From: Mermis nigrescens
Lineage: Eukaryota; Nematoda; Enoplea; Mermithida; Mermithidae
Direction: 5' to 3'
DNA length: 64,000 nt
NCBI GenBank assembly: GCA_036768485.1
Contig: JAVLUZ010000412.1
Coordinates: 744,001 to 808,000, forward strand
Below the pieces are notes generated by a model, which had not been told where the DNA came from, did not search any database, and worked only from the letters and a program-made list of their open reading frames with translations. Below, piece by piece: positions 22,939 through 33,700 of this stretch; positions within the stretch are counted from its first letter, which is position 1, and every line of letters begins with the position of its first letter. The translations under genes were made by a program, and so were the position numbers.

Positions 22939-23910
22939 CGGAAAATTGCTCGCCAACAATTACTCGAAAACAATTGCTCGCCAAATGATTGCTCGACAGT
23001 GAATTGATCATATGGGAATCGCTCCCTAAGCATTGTTGCTTCTCATTTCTTCGAATCAGCAATTGTCATTCTATATTGAAATCATATAATCTATAAAGAT
23101 GGAACTGCGTTCCTTCCAAAAATCGACCGTACCCGGATCTTGTAACCATCCGGTCCGTACAAAATTGTGTACTTAAGTATAATTTAGTTCTGCTGTGATC
23201 GGAAAAATTTACGACTTGAATTACTTTGCTTCAATGATCAGCTTGTAACTGATAGAACGAATAAAAAAACTTAAAAATGCATTTCTCGACTAATCACAGG
23301 TGATTGGCGAGCAATCGCCAATCGCTTGGCGGTGGCGAGCACCTGTCGACTTCATTGAGTGCATTAAAACTGAAAATCAAGATTAAAGGAATTAAAAATC
23401 ATTTTAGTACACTAAAAATGAATACTTTCAAACTGAAACTACTGCTTCTTCTCTCTTTCCTACCAAAAACAAAACAATCTGTACACAGATACATAAATGT
23501 ATGAGCGCAAATGTATGCAACATCACAGCAGAACTGAATTGTACTTAATTATACCATTTTGTTCAGACCAGATGATTACAAGATCCGGGGACGGTCGATT
23601 GTCGTTTTTTGGAGTTAACACACCTTCAATTTTTATAGCGTATATGATTCCGATATAGAATGACAATTGCTGATTCAAATAAATGAGTAGCAACAATGCT
23701 TAGGGAGCGGTTCCCATGTGATCAATTAACTGGCGAGCTATTGCTCAGCAAGTAATCGTATGGCTACCAATTGTTGGTGATTGGCGAGCAATTGTTTGGC
23801 GAGCTATTGCTGGGCGAGCAATTGCTGGGCGAGCAATTGTTGAGCGAGCAATTGCTGGGCGAGCAATTGCTAGGCGAGCAATTGTTCTCGAGCAATTTTC
23901 TGGTAATCGG
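22939..23910. mobile_element. TIR element with GCGAGCAATTGCT repeat arrays
   Basis: The inner ends GGAAAATTGCTCG and CGAGCAATTTTC are inverted and flanked by a direct ggtcccac(g). Left array: ATTGCTCGCC words at 22945-23000. Right array: see 23729-23893. This arrangement fits a hAT-like element with subterminal binding sites. Confidence 0.6.
23729..23893. repeat. About 16-bp direct repeats of GGGCGAGCAATTGCT
   Basis: Around eight imperfect units of (T/G)GGCGAGCAATTG(C/T)T follow one another. Each has the palindromic core GCAATTGC. No spacers of constant length and no cas genes, so this is not CRISPR. Confidence 0.75.
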
Positions 23911-25037
23911 TCCCACGAGATCTTAAGATAATGTTACTATGTACTTGTATATTCTGCAAAGGAAAATAAAGGTAAAAAAATCATCCAATGCAGCGCACAG
24001 CGTCCCAATCAGATGTGCAGAGCATAGGAATTCTGTAGGGGGGGGAATTTTAAAGTGCCTTTTTGGGGCTAAAAAACATAGATTTGCCTTAAAAACATCG
24101 TTTTCCAGCGTTTATCTTTCTAGAGCATAAAAACATGAAAAATACAATAAAAAACAATTTAATAAATTAAACAAAACATGGTCAAGGAATGAGCAAGTAC
24201 ATAGTGCAAAATTTGACACTTTTGAGCTAATAGATGGCAAAAAATACATAAACGGCACCTTTTCTACGAATTTTTTGTAAACTTTTGAAAAATCGCGAAT
24301 TCTAGGAAGTGAAAAAAATTTCTGGGAGAGGGGTTAAAAATATCCTACGGGTGAGGGTGTTAAAAATTTTTGTGGGAGCGGGTGAAAAATTTTCAAGAAT
24401 ATTCCACCCGCCCCCTTACCAAAATACTACTCCAAACCCCCAAAGATCTTGTACGGTCCCAATTATTCTGAACAAAGTGATTTGATGTTTTAACTGACTA
24501 AACTAAACAATAACTCGTTTTATGTATAAAACATAAATGCGATGCATTCAAGACAGCGTGGCACAGCGCCGCCTAAAACGACATTAAGAGACGCTTGAAT
24601 TTACAATGCACATAACAATACGAAACTCGGCTGTCAAACTAGAAAATCGGATAAAACAACGAGGCGTTTTCGTAAGCAAACAAGCAAATTACAACGTACA
24701 AAAGCTTGAGTTTAATAAACTTTGAGCTTAACCGGGCGGACGCCTTTTAAAGTGGCGTACTTGGAAGGCAAACGAACACGAGGTCGTGCGACTCGTTTAG
24801 TCGTCAAGTGGGTGAGGTTCGAAAACGAAGCTGAAAATAGAGCCAGCGTCTAAGCAGAGAGCATACATGTAATAGGGGGACGGGGGATCCCCACCCAAAG
24901 TCGGTCGTCCCCCCTTCAAAGCCAGAAAAATTTTAACCCCGATTTTAGGTAAGAGATAAACTTTTTTGCCGTTTTAGGCGTTTTTGGCTAAAAATTGGAA
25001 GTCATTTACACCCTCCCCCATAAAAATAGACGGGGAT

Positions 25038-25480
25038 CAGTGTTTTGTTTGTACAAGGTCCGTTTGTACATGTACAAAGATGGTCCCTAAAAGTCTTTGT
25101 ACATTTCGTACACACAAATTTTTGGGTACTATGATATGGTACAGTAGCGATTTTAGTGTGGTAAAAACAGAGTTGTTCGACCTTTGGTTACGTATTTTAG
25201 CAATTTCTAGGTTTGTGAGGGCAAAAATCAGTAATAATCGTCTCAAAACGGCGCGAAGCGCCAAAAAATTTGGCATTTTTCCTTTCAAAATGCAATTTCT
25301 GAAATTATAGACATATAGAACACACAATTGCTCATTTCGGCGCGGAGCGCCGAGAATTTTGCGAATTTCGAACCTTTTTGCAGTTTTTGTCTTCCAAAAA
25401 ATCTTTGTACATGTACAAAGACGGTCTCCAAAAGTCTTTATACATCGCGAAAAATCTTTGCCGAATACAAAAATAACGTG
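25038..25480. mobile_element. TTGTACATGTACAA-family hAT MITE, copy c (inverted)
   Basis: This 443-bp element is flanked by acggggat / ccggggat (7 of 8). It begins CAGTGTTTTGTTTGTAC and carries two hairpins, GGCGCGAAGCGCC and GGCGCGGAGCGCC. It interrupts a TACATGTAA-ended repeat. The 186-residue open frame on its minus strand is an accident of this repeat. Confidence 0.82.
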
Positions 25481-25567
25481 CCGGGGATCTCTATTTAAAA
25501 TTTCCGTTATATTTATGGTTTGAGCCATACGTTTTCTTGCGGGGGAGGTTTGAGGGGAGTATAAAAA

Positions 25568-26846
25568 TAGAGATGTACCGGGGCCTGGCCCTGGCATCGG
25601 GGCCCATGCCCCGGGAAAATTCTGATATTGTTGTTAGACGTGAATTGCTGCATTGATTGATTGAAATAAGGAAGCTCAACACTTAGGTAAAGGGCGGAAA
25701 CCTAATTAGTTCTATCGGTCACACTTTTATTTCGTTACGGATGTCAACGGGATAAGATCATTCAATTCTTCTGAGACAAAACTGACGGAATTCATATTTA
25801 CTTTATTCAATCAAGCCAACAAATTAGCGTTTATCGTCAATCATTGTTGAATTATAGCAAGTTAATACTTTCAGTCACACTTGTAATTTTATATAATTGA
25901 GGTTAATTGGGCTTTTAATCAGGCACATATCTCTGGGGGGAATGAGGGGGAGGGTTCGGACCCCCCAAATTCAGTGAAATCAGAAAAATAGGACTTTTAA
26001 ACGTTATTTTGTGATATTTTGGCCTTTTTGGGCTTAGTCCCCCAAAATAGGTTTTAGTCCCCCCAAAATAGGACGGCCAGCTACGTGCCTGGTTTTAATT
26101 GAAGTTCAATTTAATTTTAATAAATTTTTTGAAATTAATTTTTAATTTTAATTGAGGTCCTGGTCGGGAGATCAAAGAGCGTTTTCGAGCTATGATATTA
26201 AAATAGGTAAGAAGCTTCGAATAGCGTAATTCTTAGGTTCTGGTCGATTTCAGTCATTTTCAACCTTGACTTTTGTCCGTTTCTGGCCTATATCTTACTT
26301 AATTTATTCAAGAACTTTTCCCCAAATCCCCACGTGCGAGTCTTCTCGCAGCTCTGGTAGATAAGAGCAGTTCACTACATACCTCGCTGCGTAATGCATA
26401 TTACCCTAAAGTGAAAATTAAATTGTTTTCATACAATGCCTAATGAAAATCTTGATTACGTCGGTTTAATTTCAAGGGCAATCGCTTGCTTATTTGAATA
26501 CTGAAAAATAAATGGAGAACGTTACAATGCAATCATAAAAAATACACAAATATTTATGATAAGAAAGACACATTTTTCAACTGAATATGATCTTATCTTG
26601 AACAAAGGTGCTATGCGTTATAATTATAAGCATTTTTATTTATTATTATACTATAATCGTTATTATTACCATTTTATTGTTTTTTATCACTACTTTTGTA
26701 GTATACATGACGAATAAGAGTTGTATACATACATAAAAGATGCCAGCATGGGGAGTCATATGACCATACGATATAGCATGTTTCCAGGCCCCGGCCCGGC
26801 GCCTAGGTCCCGACCCTGGTAAAAGGGCGGCTCCGGTACAGCTCTA
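25568..26846. mobile_element. Possible hAT-type element related to 7135-8097
   Basis: The ends TAGAGATGTACCGGGGCC and (complement) TAGAGCTGTACCGGAGCC match the element at 7135. The flanking octamers do not match convincingly, so boundaries are tentative. It contains the MITE at 25920. Confidence 0.45.
25920..26091. mobile_element. CAGGCAC-ended hAT MITE, copy 1
   Basis: This 172-bp element has CAGGCAC...GTGCCTG ends and flanking cttttaat / gttttaat. Interior runs of GGGGGA and CCCCCC are typical of the family. Copies also lie at 54100, 54981 and 58246. Confidence 0.8.
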
Positions 26847-26984
26847 CTTTAAACCACACATGAGCTAGGGGAGTTTAGATTCAAAGAATCTAAAAAACCC
26901 CCAGAATCGAATTTTTGGCTTATTTCTAACTTTTGCCATCTTCTCCATCCAGCCCTCAAATTCGGTCATTGCCGACGTATGAAC

Positions 26985-27060
26985 AGCGAAAAACAATTAG
27001 TAAGCGGGACTCGAACCCGGGCTTCCCGTACACACAAATCTGTTAAAAACTTTGATGCCA
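26985..27060 (-). repeat. tRNA-derived sequence
   Basis: On the minus strand CCCGGGTTCGAGTCCCG makes a sound T-arm with B-box, followed by CTTACTAA. The 5' half is poorly tRNA-like, so a SINE or tRNA fragment is likely. Confidence 0.4.
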
Positions 27061-27227
27061 AACACCGAAAATTTGTACGAAAATTTGACTGGAAACTGCA
27101 TAAAATGTGCCAGAATCACAGACCTTTTGATCCCCAAATCTTTGCGAAAGAGATACCATGACGTTGTTTACAAAAACTATTTCTGACATTGAAATATGGC
27201 TTCCAAGCCATCAAAGAAAATAATGCC

Positions 27228-27285
27228 ATCATAAAGATAATAATAATGATAATAATAATAACAACAACATCAACAACAAAAACAG

Positions 27286-27316
<31 letters not shown>

Positions 27317-27326
27317 TAATAAGCAC
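27228..27326. repeat. AAT/ATG microsatellite
   Basis: An imperfect trinucleotide tract of AAT units with AAC interruptions. Confidence 0.9.
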
Positions 27327-27491
27327 CATTAAATTACGCTAAATTAAGACCAGACATCGCTGAAAAATATATTCAAATCCTAATCTCGCCATCTAAGTTG
27401 GCCCAATAGGAAGCGTGCTCCTATCTAAAATTTTATTTTATTGTTAGATTAATTATAGGCAATATTTTATTTTTTATTTAGATATTTACTT

Positions 27492-27505
27492 TTTATTTAT
27501 TTATT
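27492..27505 (-). terminator. Myo9 polyadenylation signals
   Basis: Three overlapping AATAAA hexamers on the minus strand lie 25-38 bp after the Myo9 stop codon. They are a plausible 3' end, though the region is AT-rich. Confidence 0.5.
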
Positions 27506-27529
27506 TTTATGAACATTTTGGGGGGCAGA

Positions 27530-27740
27530 TCAAGCTAGCCCTTGCTTACGGGGTAGATTAATGTCGATGGCTAATTCGTCGTCAGACCGTGGAGTCAGCA
27601 AAGATCGCCTACTCGCTTTCGATTCGTCATTAACCGTTGCTTCCGACAAATCAAATTCGTCCGCGCTACTGTTTGTGACGTTGTCATCTTCGCTCGAGGC
27701 CAAAGGAGGCGCGGAAGGCAACTCGTCAATCAGCTTATCC
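27530..27740 (-). CDS. Myo9: Myo9 last coding exon
   Basis: The exon is 211 bp, with acceptor CGCAAATTTTTAG|GG. It encodes an acidic, Ser-rich tail (DKLIDELPSAPPLASSEDD...) ending NLPRKQGLA and a stop at 27532-27530. The phase fits the exon at 33310 and no exon between is required. Confidence 0.82.
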
Positions 27741-30700
27741 CTAAAAATTTGCGGGATCAATAAAAATAATAAAATGTATGTGAGAAACCCGTAAATAAAT
27801 ATTACAATCAAAAAATATCTAGTATAAGAACGCGGACGAATAAATTTGAAAATATAAAAAGAACTTATATGCACATACGCACATAAGCTGCAAAAGTGCT
27901 CCTAAATGTCAGAATGACAGGAACGGGTTCACGCATAACGATAATTAATCGGCAAAAATAAACAAGAAATCAAAGAATTGTTCGGCACTCGCTTTACTAG
28001 AAGAAGTGTCAGAATCGGTTTTAATGGTCACGTAAATAGTCAAAAAGAGTTAAAAATTTGGGAGGATCGACTATAACAATAATAATAATAATAACATGAT
28101 GAGAATATAATAATAATATAATCACTCACTCACTCACTCATCCCGTTTTACGTCGTTTTTCCCAATTGGGGTTGGACGTTTGATGCTATGTCGCCATTTC
28201 ACCCGATCATGAGTGTCTTCCATACGTAGATTTTTGGCAGCCAAGTCCTTTTTAATTGTCTTCATCCACGTTGTCTTCGGCCGGCCTCTTGGCAGTTTTC
28301 CAGGCGCCACCAGGTTTTTGGCTGATATGACATTACTGTCCTGGCTTCTTTCGACATGTCCTAGCCAGCGCAATCTGCAAGTCCGCAGTGTATTCTGGAT
28401 ATTGTCCATTGTAAGTCTTCTAAGAATTTCTTCGTTGCTAATTTTGTCGGCCAGGCGCAAACCAAGCATCCAACGAAGCAATTTCATTTCAGTTCTGTTT
28501 AAAGCGTTTTCTATGCTATTTGTCATTGCCCATGTTTCTGATCCATACAGCAGGACTGGGCGAACACAGCGCTGGTACAGTTGACTGCGGGTTGGTAATG
28601 GTATACTCTTTTGCATCAGTAGACCAGCTACGACTCTCCATTTATTCCATGTGGCCTGGATTCTGCATCTAACGCTCGCTTCAGCACCACCATTGGCTTG
28701 TACTGTGTCGCCTAGGTATGTGAAAGTATTGACCTTTTCTACCGTCATTTCATCGATTTGTAGCATGTTTGGCTCTACAATTTCTGAAACTACGTCAGTT
28801 GTGCATGCTGTACATTTGAAGTTGTCTTTTACTGCGTTCAAACTTTGACGTATTCCTGAGCATTTTTTGTGGCACCATCGCTTGCACATGGTACAAAGGA
28901 CGGAATTATTTCCAACACCTTTTGAGCAAACGGCACATGGGAATCTTCCAGACTTCAAAGTTGGTCCTTTCTCACCAGAGACCATATACTTGGTTTTGCT
29001 TGGATTGACGATCATGCCTTTTTTCATTAGACTTGCATTCCATAATTTGAAACGCTCTTTTATCTCATCTTGATTTTTAGCCGTGAGCACAAGGTCATCA
29101 GCGTATAGTAGTTCCATGGGTGTTTCAGTGTATATTTGCTTGGTTGCTTCTTCCATTACTGTTATGAATAGTAAGGGACTAAGGACCGAGCCTTGGTGTA
29201 CGCCTATGGTTATGTCGATCTCTTTACTATGGCCAGCCTTTGACTTGACAACTGTTTTTGATGACTGATATGTTGTCATTATCAGTCTTACTAGCTTTTC
29301 TGGGATTAGCTGTCTTCTCAAAGCCCATATGATCGTTTCTCTTGGTATTCTGTCGAAGGCTTTTTCGAGATCTACGAACAGGTGATGCAGCAGTTGGTGT
29401 TTCTCAACATACTTCTCTTGTAATTGTCTTAATATAAAAATTGGATCAGTTGTTGACCTATGGCGCATAAATCCATATTGTATTCCACTAATTTGTATGA
29501 GTTTTCGCAGCCTTAATTCCAAAATTTTTTCGAAAATTTTAATGCCGTGCTCAAGTAGGCGGATTCCTCGATAGGATGTACAGTTCAGAGGGTCGCCTTT
29601 TCCTTTATACAATGGTATTGTCATGCTTTTAGTGAAATCGTCTGGCATTTCTTCAGTTTTCCACAATTGTTGGAAGATACGAAGTAGGGCAAGCAATGCA
29701 GGTCGTCCAGCTGCCTTTATGACATCTACTGATAGACCTGTTGGCCCAGGTGACTTCCGTTTTTTGAAAGATTTCATGGCTTCTTTCACTTCGTTTTCCG
29801 TTATTTCTTCAACTGGGCCTTCTACCATTGTACAATCGTCTACTTCAACTTTTCCATTGCTTTCATTCAACAGTTTTTGGTAGTATTCCCTCCATCTATC
29901 ACATATCTGTTCTGTAGATACTAATAATCGTCCATTATCGTCTTTTACACATATAGCACCAGTAACATCTTGTTTTTCAATCCTTCTATTCTTAGCTAGC
30001 CGATATAATTTTCTTAGTTTTTCTTGATTACTGCCGCTGCTCCAGACTTCTTCAAGTGCTTCACTCTTAGCAGCAGCTACCGTACGTTTGGCTTCAGTTT
30101 TAGCCATTTTGTACACTTCTTTATCATCAGCACATTGGCTTTTTTGCCATCTCCGGTAAGCATCTTTCTTTGTAGTGATAGCTGTTCTGACTTTTTCACT
30201 GAACCACCATGTTTCTCTAAAACGTTTTTGATGACTTCCTTTTGATGTTCCACAGACTTCTTGTGATGAGTTGAGTAGTGTGTCGCAAAAATGCGACCAG
30301 CACCCATTTGGTTTTCAGTCGTTCAGCTGTTAATCTTTCAAATTTTTCCTGAGTGCTGCTGTCAGCTAGCTTCCACGACTTGATTTTCGGGCTACATTCT
30401 TTTTTAACGGTCTTTACAAAAAGTGCAAAAGTGTGGTAACAAAAAGTCAGCAATTAGAACACGGTGTTGCGGTATGCATTCTTCACCGGGTATTGCCTTG
30501 ACATTTTTGCATCTGGATTTCATTTTGTACCCAGTTAGTATATAATCGATCTGACTTTCGTAGGCTCCGCTCTTGTACGTTATGAGGTGTTGATTTGGTT
30601 TCTTAAAATACGTGTTCAGGACGTGTAGTTGCAGGCTTTCAGCAAAGTTTAGAATTTCTTCCCCTGCACTGTTTCTTTCCCTGTATCCAAAACCACCGTG

Positions 30701-33700
30701 ATTTTGTTCATAACCCTCAGCACTATTTCCTACATGGCCGTTTAAATCTCCACAGATGATCAGTTGATCATTTAATGACAAGTCTCTGACTGCATCAGTG
30801 AGCGTGTTCCAGAAAAATTCCTTTTCTTCGTCTGCTCTCCCTTGTTGAGGGGCGTATACTGAGACCACTGTTAGTATTTCGTCGTTGGCTTTGATTTTGA
30901 GCCACATTATTCTTGAGTGGATTCGTTTCACTTCAACGACATCATCCATCCTGTCTGCTTTGACTAGTATTCCAACACCAGCCTCTCCAGAGGCTTCACC
31001 TGACCAGTAAAATTTATACTTCTCGTTACCATCGCCAATAAATTTACACGACGATCCTTTCCACCTTGTTTCCTGTACACAGCATATGTTGATTTTTCGA
31101 CGGACTAGTATATCTATTATTTCTCTACTTCTTCCAAACATTGTTCCAACATTTATTGAAGCAACTCTACATATTTGAAACCCGGAGATTCTTCGCACCC
31201 CTTTACCATTTAAGATATGCCGGGGACTAGGGGCCATATTTCTTTTCGACATAGCATTGAATTTTTGGAGCAGGTTTTCTACATCCGGATGCCCTTCCTG
31301 ACGATAACCACTTGTTTTAAGCAAGTGTAACCTAGCCTATGGTGCAAGCACCTCAGACCACTAGGCAGTGGTCGGTTTTGAAATCAGAGTTGTCCTTCTC
31401 CTAGATGGACTGCCTACCATGGCTATGAGCTCCATCTATCCAGAACATGTGGTTTTAAGGCGCCACAAACCCGCCTATCGCCCTCACGGATTTAGCGTTA
31501 CCCAGGGACTCCGCAAGGAGGCACCGTGAGAACTTAATAATAATAATATAATATAATAATATATTCATAATAATATTATAATAAAGTGTCCAACTGAAAA
31601 ATCAAACATATGCAGAATCAAGTGATCCTTTTGGTTTTATGCGGCTGGTCACTGAGCTATGCACATACAATACTTTTCAACCTTTTAACCTTAAATGTTT
31701 AATTTTTGCATAAGTGCGAAATAGCGCGTTGTCGAAATTTTCCAGAATTTCAATGTGTTGCTTCTTTATACAACCCATTTTGATATTGTCTAAACCTCAG
31801 AGTTTCTGCATTGTATCACGCTAGTGATTATGCAAGTAAGTTATGTATTTTTTGGCAATATCTTCAAAGTTAGAAAAATTATTAACACATTGTTTGAAGC
31901 CTAGAGTAATTTCTTTTCCTACCAGGCGCAAAAAAACACAAAATATCTATCATCAAAAGGCGAATAAGTTAAAGACAAAACCGAGCAAGTCCTTCACGTT
32001 AAAACTGGATTAGAGAAGCGTCTTAACTATCCGTCGTAGTGCACGAACCGCTGGTAGCTGACCAAAATTTTACATGGTTTACACAAAGACAATTTCATCC
32101 ATCTAATCCAACACGTCTCAAAATTCAATGTTAATATTAGCCTAAGTTATGAAGTGCAAGTGCACATGGGCGTAGGGATATTTCAAGAGGTTTACACCCC
32201 CAGAATCTGAAACCCCCAATCAATAAGCCCTCCAGAATTGAATTTTTGGTGCTATTTTTGGCAATTTTGCCCCATATCACATCCCACATAGAATTTGGCT
32301 GCTGGTGCTGCCCATGTTTGCTTTAACGTCGGGGCGTAACCTTTTCACTCTGAATTTAATTACTGATGAGAGTTCCAACATATAACTAAAGGGACGGAAT
32401 AACCCAACAATCGGCCCTCCAGGGGAATCAGTTTCAATTAACGTCTTTTCAATGCTAAGTGGATTAGTAAGTTGTTTACGAAGGATTAAAAAAATTGAAA
32501 TTGCGATCAATATACCGAACTGAACTAAAACTTAGCTAGCTCAAGCTGATAAGTTTTTACTATTCATTTATTCTCGACCTATGCAATCCAATATGTGAAC
32601 CATCGTTCGAATTACACTTGAATACTAATTACATATTTTATTTATTTATCATGAATTTAAACTTCTCACGTTTTGAGGCTACGAACATGAAACGATTAAA
32701 TACTAGCTAATAATGTAACAAAAGGTGCCAGAATATAAAAATGAAAATTTTAGAGTTATAAGAAAATCATTACTCAAGGCTGACCAACGTTTTTTCTGCT
32801 TTTTTGTCGGCCAAATGACCACAAAAACTGCTATTCATAAATGTTAACATAGCGTAAAACGATCTTAATTATACATGTAACAGTGGATGGAGGATCCCCC
32901 ACCCAAACTCGATTCTCTTCCATCCTCCAAAAGCCAGAAAATTTTTGATCACTCCACCGAATTTCTGGAAAAAAATTGAATTTTTTAGTCGTTTTTAGGT
33001 ATTTTTGGCTAAACATTTGAGGTCATTTACATACCCCCTAGAAGTGGCTAAGGATACACCGCCCAAAATATCGAGCCTACAAAGTTTTTGGCCAATTTCA
33101 AGCGCTTTTGCAGAAAATGTTTAATTCACAAGCATTTTGGCTTTCATTTTGCTTTATTCGCCCCAAAAAAATTACTCACTTTCTACTCTAAAAGTCAGAC
33201 CCCGAACTCCCCCCACAGGTGCATATCCGATCCAGATCCCTCACTGCCTCACGCTATGACGTAAGCAGTCAATAAACTCTATGCAGTTTATTGAACAAAA
33301 CGTAGGTACTTTTCTTTGTCCAAATAATTCAGTTGTTCGAGGAATATGCGACGTGCGTTCTGGAATTCCTGTTTCGGTATTTGGTCCATGTGTCCTACTG
33401 TAGCCACTACTAGCCTTTTAATGGTTGAGGCGTCGGAATTGAGCAGATGCTGATCAATTTTACGCAAATTTTCGTTCACCTTTTCTACCGCACTCTCTAG
33501 TTTCACAATGTCCGACAAAGTCGTCATACATTTGCGTAATTTTTCATCAATAAGCGTGGACAAGCAACTGAAACGTTTGAAGATTACGGCGCCTTTACTG
33601 AAGAGCTTTCGACTTTAAAAAAAGATACTCTTGAATTTTTTAAATCATTGGGCCGCTGCTAGAGGCAGATTCAGGATTCTCTGATAGGGAGGAGGGAGAG

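Larger units (their letters stand above)
28120..31534 (-). mobile_element. Non-LTR retrotransposon (RTE/craniofacial-development-protein-2-like LINE), decayed
   Basis: This is a nearly full-length LINE in the last Myo9 intron, same strand as the gene. Order: GC-richer 5' leader (31534-31325), APE-type endonuclease, frameshifted linker, reverse transcriptase, 3' tail of four to five TGAG units (28122-28141). It sits inside an AAT microsatellite, and both flanks carry AATAATATAAT, a possible target duplication. At least two frameshifts between about 30430 and 30200 disable it. Confidence 0.88.

Noticed and set aside
23729..23893. CRISPR-like repeats
   Set aside because: Units abut with no unique spacers, the host is animal DNA, and the repeats sit inside a TIR element.
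25037..25597. 186-codon open frame on the minus strand
   Set aside because: It lies across a MITE copy. Similar peptides (VQRLLGTIFVHVQ) appear by translation of every sister copy, so it is a repeat artefact.
28213..29883. Plus-strand open frames of 61-123 codons
   Set aside because: All are antisense to the LINE reverse transcriptase.
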